Origin: Tritrichomonas musculus
Lineage: Eukaryota > Parabasalia > Tritrichomonadida > Tritrichomonadidae
Assembly (NCBI GenBank): GCA_039105265.1
Contig: JAPFFF010000033.1
Location: forward strand, 558,001-622,000
DNA length: 64,000 bases
Direction: 5' to 3'
Of this stretch, positions 9,159 to 18,268 are shown piece by piece. Within the stretch, counting starts at the first letter, position 1; every line of letters starts with the position of its first letter. A model generated the notes under the pieces. It worked only from the letters and a program-made list of their open reading frames with translations. It was not told the origin of the DNA and ran no database searches. Both the position numbers and the translations under genes were made by a program.

Positions 9159-10532
9159 TTAAATCAATTTTATTTCTACATCAGATTGAGTTTCAATTCC
9201 AATATCTTCAATGACAACTGTTGATGGAATTGAAATTTGTGAAATAGAATTGCAACCTTTGAATGCGTCAATTCCAATTTTAACATCTGGTGATAAAATA
9301 GTAATTTGCTTCAATGATGAACATCCTTCAAATGAATAATCTCCAATATAAGCAACCTTCAAAGGAATTATAATTTCGATCAATGATTTGCATTCACTGA
9401 AAGCATAACAACTAATCGCTGTTGTTGCTTCAGGAATTGAAATCTCGGCCAATGACACGCATTTCTCGAAAACGTTATCATTGATAACATCCACTGATTC
9501 AGGAATAACAATTTGAGACAAAGAAGAACAACCAGAGAAAGCATAAGAACCGATTGACTTTACCGACTTTGGTATTTGAATTTTTGTGAGCATTTTACAA
9601 TCAGCGAAAGCATAAGATCCAATCAGAGTGAGTGTTGTTGGCAATATAATTTCAACCAACGATGAATAATGATTGAAAACTTTGAATCCAATTGAACAAC
9701 AAGGAGGAAAAATTGTAACCACCGAAACCAATTCAAATCCAGACAAATCAAATTGTTCAATTCTATTTTGTGTTGGTAAAATTACTAAACAACTGTCATT
9801 TTCTATAAAACCTCTTTTTTCTTTTCTTTTACATGGATCTAAAACAATTATTTTATTACAATCATTAAAAGATGTAGGATCAATTTTCACGCTAAGAGGA
9901 ATTCTTAATTTCAATGATGAACATCCTTCGAAGGCACCTTCTCCAATCGATGTCAAATAAGAAAAATTTTTAACTTGAGTTAAAGATGAACAAAATGCGA
10001 AAGCAAATTCTTCAATTGTTTTTAACGAAGGTGGTATTTCAATTTCTGTTAATGAACTGCACCCACTAAAAGTCTTTTTTTCGATTACGGTCAAAGATGA
10101 AGGAATTGTTATTTTTGTCAATGAAAAACATCTCAAAAAAGCACCAATTCCAATTGATGTTACAGATGAAGGAATGTCAATTCTTTTCAACAAATTACAG
10201 CCATAAAATGCTATATCTTCAATTGAAGTTACAGAAGAAGGAATGATAACTTCTTCCAATGATTCACAACTGCTAAAAGTACAAGATTTAATTTCTGTCA
10301 CAGATGAAGGAATCTCAATTTGTTTCAATGCACATCCCATAAAAGCACCACTTCCAATTGACGTCACAGAAGAAGGAATCGTTATTTTTTCCAAATTATA
10401 ACAACCATCAAATGAATGATCTCCAAGCGAAGTTATAAAAGATGGGATTGTTATATGCTTAATTGATCTACAATTGTAGAATGCATAAGGAACAATTAGT
10501 ATCTTCTCTTGTAACAATAAAAGATTAATCAC
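9159..10532 (-). CDS. BspA-type leucine-rich repeat part of an ankyrin+BspA gene
   Basis: About 457 residues of tandem 23-residue LRR_5 (BspA/TpLRR) repeats of the form SLTxIxIPSSVTSIGxxAFxGC, interrupted near the middle by a short basic stretch (DPCKRKEKRG). No membrane segment or signal peptide is visible. The frame at 10532 starts on GTG, not ATG, and reads upstream through one more ankyrin-like unit (SALTRAAHSGNIDVINLLLL). It is therefore the 3' part of the gene whose 5' part is 10635-11765, not an independent gene. BspA-like proteins of Trichomonas vaginalis are candidate surface and adhesion proteins; the role here is inferred from that. Confidence 0.75.
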   Translation of the reverse strand: MINLLLLQEKILIVPYAFYNCRSIKHITIPSFITSLGDHSFDGCYNLEKITIPSSVTSIGSGAFMGCALKQIEIPSSVTEIKSCTFSSCESLEEVIIPSSVTSIEDIAFYGCNLLKRIDIPSSVTSIGIGAFLRCFSLTKITIPSSLTVIEKKTFSGCSSLTEIEIPPSLKTIEEFAFAFCSSLTQVKNFSYLTSIGEGAFEGCSSLKLRIPLSVKIDPTSFNDCNKIIVLDPCKRKEKRGFIENDSCLVILPTQNRIEQFDLSGFELVSVVTIFPPCCSIGFKVFNHYSSLVEIILPTTLTLIGSYAFADCKMLTKIQIPKSVKSIGSYAFSGCSSLSQIVIPESVDVINDNVFEKCVSLAEISIPEATTAISCYAFSECKSLIEIIIPLKVAYIGDYSFEGCSSLKQITILSPDVKIGIDAFKGCNSISQISIPSTVVIEDIGIETQSDVEIKLI

Positions 10533-10634
10533 ATCTATATTTCCACTATGGGCAGCACGAGTTAAAGCTGACTTGTAAAATATAAAATATAAAAATATTC
10601 ATTAAATAAAAGAATATTCAAAATTAAAATATAA
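10533..10634 (-). other. AT-rich interruption between ankyrin and LRR parts
   Basis: In the gene's direction the first frame runs into TAA just after LDINSV plus about 14 atypical residues. About 65 bases of almost pure A/T follow before the ankyrin text resumes at TCAGCTTTAACTCG. No trichomonad intron consensus (GTATGT-like donor, ACTAACACACAG acceptor) is seen. It could be an unusual intron or an insertion that kills the gene. Confidence 0.35.
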
Positions 10635-11765
10635 TTAAATAGAAACCCAATAAATAATTCTTTTTTGTATGAAAACCATGACACTGTTTATATCCAATTC
10701 TTTGTTTGTTAACAAAAACTTGACAAGTGGAGCATCACCGAATTCGCAAGCTAAATGAAAGAGTTCTTTTATATTACAATGATTAATCATAAAAGAGTAG
10801 TTATAATATATAACATTATAAATTGCACTCAAATAATGCTTGCTGTCATAAAGATCTAGAAAATATTCAGCAATATCATTGTGGTTGCATTTTATGGCTT
10901 CAATAAGACAACTTCTGTATTCATTCGCTATATCAGGATACTTTTCTTCAATGAGGCGAATTATTTCATGATTTCGACCATGAATTGCATGAATTATCAA
11001 TGATTCTTTTATTTCAACATTGTTCATTAGTAAGTATTGAAATATTTGAATTGACCCATAAAAAGCTGAATATTCAATAAGCGTTGGATAAATTATCTTT
11101 TTTTTTTCAGTTTGAAAAAAATGTGAATTTGTTTCAAAAAGTGAGGGTTCGATTTGAGTTTTTGAAAGTGACAGATTGGTTTGATTTACATGGGTAATAA
11201 ATTCTTCAATTCGATCTTCTCGAATGAGCTGGCTGATGTAGGAATCATTATTCCCATCATGACGTTTTTCGTTAAATGTCTTTAGATCATATTTTGAAAG
11301 ATTCGCTTTAATTCGATCTTGAATTAAGTGATTAACATCTTCTAATTTTTGAATTTCAGGTGAAAAATAATCAATAAAAATCATATCTTCTTTATGTGGA
11401 GAAATAATCGATGGTTCAATACTAAATATTCCCTTTTCAATAAGAATTAAAAGAATTCTTTTGTTATTTCCGAAAATATCTAATATTTCAGAGTTTGATA
11501 AAGTTTGTTTGATTTCTTCTTTGAAAAATTCAAATATTGTTTCAAATCTGTTGAAAAAATTTGCAGTACGGTGATGATTATCACCAATTTTTGATAACAT
11601 TTTGAGAAAAATTATGAGTTCTTTGCGTTTTTCTGGCTTTTTTAAAAATTTTAAATAATGTTCTAAATCAGTAAAACTTTCAGTAGCATCGCCAATGTCA
11701 TCTATGAATTCTAAAATCGAAGTATGGAAATCTTTAATTTTATTTAAATATTCTTGGAATTCCAT
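10635..11765 (-). CDS. DUF3447/ankyrin-like N-terminal part of an ankyrin+BspA gene
   Basis: 376 residues starting at ATG 11763-11765. The first 130 residues form the helical lead-in typical of this trichomonad family (MEFQEYLNKIKDFHTSILE...). From about residue 185 come the family hallmarks: SQLIREDRIEEFITHVNQ, LIEYSAFYGSIQIFQYLL, then IHAIHGRNHEIIRLIEEKYP and IEAIKCNHNDIAEYFLD, which are ankyrin-like units. The frame stops inside the next ankyrin unit, before the LRR part at 9159-10532. The family is very expanded in trichomonads. Biochemical function is unknown; protein binding through ankyrin repeats is the usual inference. Confidence 0.75.
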   Translation of the reverse strand: MEFQEYLNKIKDFHTSILEFIDDIGDATESFTDLEHYLKFLKKPEKRKELIIFLKMLSKIGDNHHRTANFFNRFETIFEFFKEEIKQTLSNSEILDIFGNNKRILLILIEKGIFSIEPSIISPHKEDMIFIDYFSPEIQKLEDVNHLIQDRIKANLSKYDLKTFNEKRHDGNNDSYISQLIREDRIEEFITHVNQTNLSLSKTQIEPSLFETNSHFFQTEKKKIIYPTLIEYSAFYGSIQIFQYLLMNNVEIKESLIIHAIHGRNHEIIRLIEEKYPDIANEYRSCLIEAIKCNHNDIAEYFLDLYDSKHYLSAIYNVIYYNYSFMINHCNIKELFHLACEFGDAPLVKFLLTNKELDINSVMVFIQKRIIYWVSI

Positions 11766-12126
11766 CTAATTAATAATGAATCTTTGGCAAAATAAAATTT
11801 TCCAAAATTATCATTGAAAATAAAATTTCAATGATAGATTTATATTTTCGCACTTTTCGGATTTTATTTTACTCTCAAATTTTATTCAATTTTTTTCAAA
11901 CTTTAAAATTCAATTATCACAGAGAATTAATATAATTATATTAAAAATATGCATTATAAATATAATAATTTAAATATTTTATTTATTTATAATATTTTAA
12001 TGAATAAAACATTTGAAAATAAATAAAAATTATGGAATTTAAATGAAATTATATTTTTTAACTTTTTGTGAAATAAGATAAACAATTGTATCAGATTTTT
12101 TTAAAAAAGTTTATTTAAAAAAAGTT
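11766..12126. other. Intergenic, no gene seen
   Basis: About 360 bp of A/T-rich sequence with no open frame of note and no clear repeat. Confidence 0.5.
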
Positions 12127-12782
12127 TTAATTAAAACTTCCATTTAACTTATGAGGAATCATTATTATTGTATTTTCATTATCAATAATCAATTTGCGAT
12201 CAAAATCTTGAAGTTCTGAATTCTCATCTATTTCAATTATTTGAAGGCCAAAACATTTGAAAAAAGCCCCTGTACCAATTGATTTCACATGACGTGGAAT
12301 ACAAAAACTTTTAATTAGAGTGCTTGCGAACGCTTCTTTTTCAATTGATTCAAGCTCAGAATTTTCTGAAAATTTGACAGAGCGAAGTTGAAAACACGCA
12401 AAGAAAGCACGCTGACAAATTTTTTGAAGTTTATCAGGAATAAGCAGCTTTTCAATATTAGATCCATTAAATGCATTGTCACCGAATATCTGAATTTCAG
12501 AATTTTCTGGGAATCTACGTAATTTAAATTGCTACAGAACGAAAATGAATCAGAGCCAATTTAAGTGAGGTGAACCGGAAACCTAATTTTTTTAATTCCA
12601 GAAAAGCCAAATGCGAATTTCTCGATCCTTTGAATTTTTGAATCTTCAGGAAACTCAACTTTGTGAAGATTTCTGCAAGAGTCAAACGCACCAGATTCAA
12701 TTATTTCAATAAAGCTCGGAATACATGCTTTTTCAACGTCACAAACAGCTGCAACGAGAATGTTGTAATTTTCGCTGTTCAA
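12127..12782 (-). pseudogene. BspA-type LRR pseudogene
   Basis: The first part (12561-12782) reads as LRR_5 repeats (IIESGAFDSCRNLHKVEFPE, then IEKFAFGFSGIKKIRFP) but has no ATG and stops at TAA after PVHLT. The sequence carries on in that frame as IGSDSFSFCSNLN, then changes frame into RRFPENSEIQIFGDNAFNGS and further repeats (IPRHVKSIGTGAFFKCF) ending near 12127. One nonsense codon, one frame change and no start make this a dead gene. The repeat variety (xFPExSxIxxI between AFxxC units) differs from the 9159-10532 protein, so it is a separate subfamily. Confidence 0.7.
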
Positions 12783-12956
12783 AGATGGTTTTAATTAAAT
12801 AAAATAAATATATTGTTGAGATATAATATGTACCGATTAAAAATTGAAAACGGTAATGATAGATGTTTTTATAATATAGACTATTTTAAACCTATAATTA
12901 TAACAAAAACAATTCTAGAGAAATCTTTATTAAATTTAATATTTTAAAAATGAAAA

Positions 12957-14714
12957 TCATTTAGAAAGCAATTGACTGATTTCATCATTGTTCGAATAGT
13001 CAATTGGCTTTTTCCCTTGCGAGTCTTCAATATTAATATCAATCTCTTTTTTTTCCAATAAAAGCTTTACAATATCAAGATCATCATTTTCAACAGCAAG
13101 GTGTAATGCTGCTTTTTCATTTATTAGAACATCATTTAAAGAATATAATGATTTTTCATTTACATCAATATCAGCCATATTTAGAAGTGCTTTGATTGCA
13201 TCAATTTTCTTTTTTTCAATAGACATGAATAACGATGTTTTTTCAATAACTTCAATTTCATCTCCGATTATTGCTATGATCGATCTCTTATTTACATCTA
13301 TTTTTTGCGAACTGTTGAGATATTCCTGGGATAGAAGTAGTTGAATAACTTCATCATGCCTATTATTTTCGATTGCAAATTGCAGAGGCGCCATTTCTAT
13401 TATTGTGTTTTTATCTTCTTCTAGATTAATTTTTATTGTCAAATTGATGTCAAGTTTATCATTCATTAATAAAAGTTTGATAATTTCAATATTTCCTTTT
13501 TCAATTGCCATAAATAAAGCTGTTCTACTTTCATAATTATCTTTGTAGTATTGATTGACGTCAACATCCACACTTTTTAAAAGATAATCAACAAGTAAAA
13601 AGTAGTCGTAATGACATAAATGACAAAATGATGATTCATTTATGTTTTCTTTCTTAATGAAGAAAAAATTGTAATATTTTAAGCTTTGAATGAGTGTTTC
13701 ATTTGAGTTTTCATCCTCAATTTGCAGGTAATTATTGAGGAAGTAATTTGCAACATCATTATGATGACATTTGATTGATTCAAAAAAGCATTTTTCATAA
13801 GATTTTTCAACTTTTTTTGAATGTTTTGAAATTGGCAAAATTGGCTCTATTAGATTTTCTTCGAGAAGATGAATTAATTCAGAATTTCTGCCATGAATTA
13901 CAAAAAGCCACAATGATGACGTTAACTTAACTTCTCTCATTCTTAAATAATTGAAAATTTGAATCGATCCAAAAAAAGCAGCGTATTCAATTAAAGTGAT
14001 GCCATTTTCTGATTCATTTTCTTTTTGAATCAGAAATGAATTTGTTTCGTATATCGATGGCTTGATTTTTGTGTTAACTGAGATGTTGGTTCTGCTTGTA
14101 TGTGAAATAAAATCAACAAGCAAGTCTTCTCGAATCAGTTGACAAAGAAAACTTTCATTTTCGCCTTTTTTCCGTAACTCGTAAAAATTTTCAGGCAATT
14201 CTTTCATTAATTCTTTAGTCCAAATATTAAATCTAAGACGATATTCATTCGGATCATATTTAGGAAACCATCTTTCATTCATAAATGGCTTGACTTCAGG
14301 AAGGAAGAAAAGAGGATATTTCTTTTTGGCATATTTTTCTTTTGTTATTGTTTTAACGAAATATTCATCGACAGTTATGACTTCTTCTTCAATGAGAAAT
14401 AGAAGTATTCGCTTGCTGCTTACAAAAATATCAATTATTTCATGGTTTGTGTATTGCTTAATATCATCTTTGAAATAGCGCAATATTTCCTCAATCTTGG
14501 TGAAAAAGTCTGGATTCAGGTGATAGTTATTAGCTATTTTTAGGAGAAAGTTAAGAAATAGCCTGAGTTCATGTTGGTTATCTCGTAATTTCGTTTCTTC
14601 AAATAATTGATTTAGAACCTGAAAATTATCTTCATTATCTAGGAAATCTAGTAATTTGGCTTGAATGTTTCGATTTTTTTCTAAATATTTTTCAATATAC
14701 TCTATTCTAAACAT
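12957..14714 (-). CDS. DUF3447/ankyrin repeat protein
   Basis: 585 residues, apparently intact. The N-terminal 150 residues are the helical lead-in (MFRIEYIEKYLEKNRNIQAK). The DUF3447-like part follows (LIEYAAFFGSIQIFNYLRMR, then LWLFVIHGRNSELIHLLEEN and ESIKCHHNDVANYFL). From about residue 370 several ankyrin repeats are clear: TALFMAIEKGNIEIIKLLLM, APLQFAIENNRHDEVIQLLL, TSLFMSIEKKKIDAIKALLN, AALHLAVENDDLDIVKLLLE. It ends KPIDYSNNDEISQLLSK, a normal ankyrin cap. Unlike its neighbours it has no LRR part. A protein-binding role is inferred. Confidence 0.85.
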   Translation of the reverse strand: MFRIEYIEKYLEKNRNIQAKLLDFLDNEDNFQVLNQLFEETKLRDNQHELRLFLNFLLKIANNYHLNPDFFTKIEEILRYFKDDIKQYTNHEIIDIFVSSKRILLFLIEEEVITVDEYFVKTITKEKYAKKKYPLFFLPEVKPFMNERWFPKYDPNEYRLRFNIWTKELMKELPENFYELRKKGENESFLCQLIREDLLVDFISHTSRTNISVNTKIKPSIYETNSFLIQKENESENGITLIEYAAFFGSIQIFNYLRMREVKLTSSLWLFVIHGRNSELIHLLEENLIEPILPISKHSKKVEKSYEKCFFESIKCHHNDVANYFLNNYLQIEDENSNETLIQSLKYYNFFFIKKENINESSFCHLCHYDYFLLVDYLLKSVDVDVNQYYKDNYESRTALFMAIEKGNIEIIKLLLMNDKLDINLTIKINLEEDKNTIIEMAPLQFAIENNRHDEVIQLLLSQEYLNSSQKIDVNKRSIIAIIGDEIEVIEKTSLFMSIEKKKIDAIKALLNMADIDVNEKSLYSLNDVLINEKAALHLAVENDDLDIVKLLLEKKEIDINIEDSQGKKPIDYSNNDEISQLLSK

Positions 14715-14933
14715 AAATTTTTTAAAATTTTAAAGGTTAACTTTTTGAATGTGCTTTGCTAAAAAGTTTTTGACAAAATTTTTTTTCGAAACAAAAAATA
14801 ATTATCGAAAAATAAGCTTAATAATGAATAATATTTTAAATAAAATATTATAACTATTAACAAAACTCAATATTATTAAAATTTATTCCACCAGCTCAGC
14901 TATATTTAAAAATTAAAACATACTAAAATAGTG

Positions 14934-15850
14934 ATGATTTCGAATCTTTTAATAAAAATTGCCAAATAGGTGAAAACGACTCAATAGTATGCTTATTAAT
15001 ACGAAATGATGATGTTGATTGATTTATAACATATGCAACTAAAACAAAAATTCCATTATCAAGTCAAGTTTAACTATCAATTGGTAGACTCCAAAAAGGA
15101 CAAAATCAGCAGGCCATTTATCTATTCAAAATATATCAATAGAATTTGTAAAAAAACAATAAACGTATAACCATTTATCTATTGAAAATCATTTTTTTTT
15201 ATATTTAAGCATTCAAATATACAGCAAGCTCGAGGTAATACAGACTTTTATCGATGATGTGTTCTACATGATCATAATCTCAATTCACTGTACATTAATT
15301 AGAATATCATATTAGCAAAAAAACTTATTTTTTATATCAGATTTTTTTTCATTTTTAGTGATTTGTAGCCAAAAGTATGTCTATTAAGCCCAGAAAATAG
15401 TCATGTAGCTATTATTTTTATTTGTCTTTGTTTCTGGCAGATATCAAATTGAAATGAAATACTAATACACACATGTGTGACCTTGCTCGCAGTAATCAAA
15501 TGAATTATTTTCATATGAATTGTTCAATTTAACTCTATAGGAATACTTTTGGATAGTTTTCTTTTTTTCATTTATAATTCATAATTATATAAAAAATAGA
15601 TTAAAACTAATCCAAATATTATCATAATTCTATTTTAATAAACATTTATATATAATTATTTTATTTTATTTATTTTCATTTTTGTAAAAAATTGATTTTG
15701 AATGTTTATTTGATATAAAAGGTGCCGATTTTGGACTTTACAAAAAACGGTTATTGTAAAAGGTGCCGATTTTGTCCAAAAAAAGTCTACCTATCAATTT
15801 TTAGAACAAATGTATTTTTAATTGATAAATCACCAAAATTAATAACTTCT
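14934..15850 (+). pseudogene. Relic of a DUF3447/ankyrin gene, split by a transposon
   Basis: About 14934-15076 and 15800-15850 match the gene at 17099-17300 nearly base for base (for example GCTTATTAATACGAAATGAT in both) but contain several in-frame stops. The translation of the left piece reads IGENDSIVCLLIRNDDVD. The two pieces are separated by the 707-bp element at 15085-15791. This is a decayed duplicate of the gene lying about 1.6 kb downstream. Confidence 0.65.
15077..15799. mobile_element. 707-bp non-autonomous DNA transposon (MITE-like) with 8-bp target duplication
   Basis: The element is 15085-15791. Its ends are inverted repeats of about 30 bp beginning GGTAGACT and continuing through GGACAAAATC. 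It is flanked by TATCAATT at 15077-15084 and 15792-15799. The paralogous unoccupied sequence near 17240-17260 (ACCATCAATTTTTGAAAC) matches the sequence expected without the insert. It contains no long reading frame. A subterminal repeat, GGTGCCGATTTTG, occurs twice at the right end (15721 and 15762). An 8-bp duplication fits hAT-type elements; a MULE-type element with 8-11 bp is the alternative. Confidence 0.75.
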
Positions 15851-16571
15851 CATTAATGAGATAATAAGAACCGCCTAAAATAAATTTTTTTTAGGCTATA
15901 ATTGCATTTGGAAGAAATAATATGCATATTCTTTTATCACGATTTCCCTCACATTTACAATTTAACTCAAAAAATGACAAAATTAGTTAAAAAAATATAT
16001 TTTTATTAATTAATATCCTGAAATACTCTATATTTTCCCGATATGATTTAGAGCCAATCATCCATATTTTTATCATACCAAAATGTCTTGAATATTGATA
16101 TCAATTAAAAGTTCCAATCGATAACATTTTATTATCGATTATCTGAATTAAAAAAAGTGCCAAACCTGATAATTGATATAAGAATAACAAGCCTAATGAT
16201 CACAAAATTTCGGTTTAACGAAAATTTAAACGAAAAAGCATCTAGCTTATAGTTATACGATGGATTTACTAATGTTTAACCAGAAGACATTGTAATTCTA
16301 TTTCTGACATATAATACTGCAAATATTAAGATTTTAATTTCAAAATTTCTGATTGAAATTATCCTATAAACATTATTATAATGTGAATAAACATGATATA
16401 TATTTTAAATTAAGTAAATATAATATTTTGTTGAGATAAAAATATTTTGCAGGTATCGATGAAAAATTGTAAACGGTAATGTTAAGATTTTAAATTTTAT
16501 TATCAAAATTTTGTAAAAAATTTTTTCTCTGAAATTAAAATTTTTTTATCTGAAATTTTGAAAAACTATAG
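15851..16571. other. Intergenic, no gene seen
   Basis: AT-rich. A small hairpin (GCCTAAAA...TTTTAGGC) lies near 15874-15897. A block near 16430-16485 resembles 12814-12865. No reading frame is worth calling. Confidence 0.4.
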
Positions 16572-17756
16572 TTGATAATAAAAAACATTTCATTTTTAAT
16601 AATAAATATCTATTTAAATTACATTGACCAAAGCAAAAAAATATCAGATCTTATTCTTCAATATGTTGATGACGAGGAAGATTCAGAACAAAATTTATCA
16701 TTAATAATAAAATATATTGAAGAAGCTGATGAAGAACGAAATGTGGAATTACTCCGTTCATCACTTAAAATTATATCTGCCTTATCAAGAAATCATAACC
16801 GTAAATTTAATTTAATCAACAAAATAGAAAAAATTTTAATCTCATTAAAATCTATTATTATCCAAAATTTATCAAACATGGAAATTTTCAAAATATTTGA
16901 ACATGATCCAAGATCATTATTTACTTTATTTGACAATGGAATGATAACATCAAATTATACAATTTATCCATTAATATTCAAAGGTCGTTATTCACCTCAA
17001 CGTAAACTCCGTCACTTTTTATATCCAGTATTTAAAAAAATATTATGCCAAAAAAAAGTTGACAAAATTCAATCTGAATTAAAAGAACTTTATAAAATTG
17101 ATAATTTCGAATCTTTTGACAAAAACTGCCGAGTAGGTGAAAATGAATCACCAATATGCTTATTAATACGAAATGATGATATTGATGGATTTGTAACATA
17201 TGTAACCCAAACAAATATTGCATTATCAGGCCAAGTAAAACCATCAATTTTTGAAACAAATGAATTTTTAATTGACAAAACACCAAAATTAATCGAATAT
17301 GCAGCATTTTTCGGATCAATTCAAATATTTCGCTTTTTACTATTAAATAATGTTGAAACAACTGAAGATTTATTACTTTATGCAATTCATGGACGAAATG
17401 CAGATATCATTCACATTCTCGAATCAAACAAAATTGCACCAAAAGATGGAAATTATAAAAAATATTTATTCGAATCAATCAAATGTCATCATAATGAAAT
17501 CGCTAATTATATTCTTAACAATTTTATTGATGAAGATATCTTCAAACCTAATAAATATTCAGTGATTTTAGAAAAAAATTATTATGATAATGTTATTGCA
17601 TATGGTATTGAATATTCCAACTTCGAATTTTATCCAAAAGACTTAACCAATAAATTCATATTATATTATAGCTGCCAATTTAACAATCTTTACCTTATAA
17701 AACTTCTCATCGAAGAAGAAAACTTAGACCTTAATATAGAACTAATTTTTATATAA
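16572..17756 (+). pseudogene. DUF3447/ankyrin N-terminal part of the gene that holds the virus element
   Basis: The open frame begins on TTG; the first in-frame ATG falls about 100 residues in (LSNMEIFKIFEHD). By comparison with paralogues the start should lie near NYIDQSKKISDLILQ, where no ATG exists, so the start codon seems lost. The rest is a normal family member: GENESPICLLIRNDDIDGFV, IEYAAFFGSIQIFRFLLLN, LYAIHGRNADIIHILESN and ESIKCHHNEIANYILN. It ends at LDLNIELIFI. An A/T-rich stretch and BspA repeats follow, as in the neighbouring ankyrin+BspA genes. Confidence 0.65.
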
Positions 17757-18066
17757 TTTTTTTTTAATATCATTTCTTTTAATTTTTTTTTCTTATAATG
17801 AAATTTTATTTTAATTTATTTTATAGAGAAATTTCAAATCTATTTATTTTTAATTCCATTTCACCATTTGTATTTTTATAAAGGATGTTTCAAAGGCTGC
17901 ACCAATTTACGAGAAATAACAATTCCAGAATACACTCAAATAATCGATGATTCATGTTTTGAAGGATGTAGCTCACTCACTAAAATAGAAATCCCATCAT
18001 CAGTAGCTTGCATTGGTCGAAATGCATTCAAAGGATGCACAAGTCTTAAAAAAATCAAAATTCCAC
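17757..18066 (+). pseudogene. Left half of the BspA LRR part interrupted by the virus element
   Basis: After about 110 bp of A/T-rich sequence the frame opens into LRR_5 repeats (GCFKGCTNLREITIPEYTQI, then CFEGCSSLTKIEIPSSVACI and AFKGCTSLKKIKIP), with no ATG of its own. It breaks off at 18066, where the virus element begins. The last codons, ATT CCA C, are part of a repeat that resumes at 56959. Confidence 0.75.
18062..18066. repeat. Target site duplication, left copy (TCCAC)
   Basis: TCCAC directly precedes the left terminal inverted repeat and recurs at 56954-56958 directly after the right one. Five bases match exactly; classical Mavericks usually give six. Confidence 0.8.
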
Positions 18067-18263
18067 AGTAGTATATATAAATGGCGTGATTATTTAACGT
18101 CCCTTCGGTCCGTCAAATAATCCCTCCATTTACGCCCTATTCAAGCCTATAAATGGCCTAAAATTGGTTGTTTTACAGCTTGTAGAAGACCCCTAGTTGA
18201 TGAACTTTTCGAGCCTAAAATTGGTTGTTTTGAAGTTGTTGAGACAAAAAAAAATTATATAAA
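18067..18263 (+). repeat. Left terminal inverted repeat
   Basis: Begins AGTAGTATATATAAATGGCG. It matches the reverse complement of 56757-56953: identical over about the first 128 bp, then a few differences and small gaps. It contains an imperfect palindrome at 18088-18122 (GATTATTTAACG against CGTCAAATAATC) and two direct copies of GCCTAAAATTGGTTGTTTT at 18156-18174 and 18213-18231, plausible recombinase or replication-protein sites. Confidence 0.9.
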
Positions 18264-18268
18264 CTTTT

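Noticed and set aside
17032-17385. Minus-strand 117-residue frame
   Set aside because: Antisense to a clear DUF3447 protein; no family resemblance.
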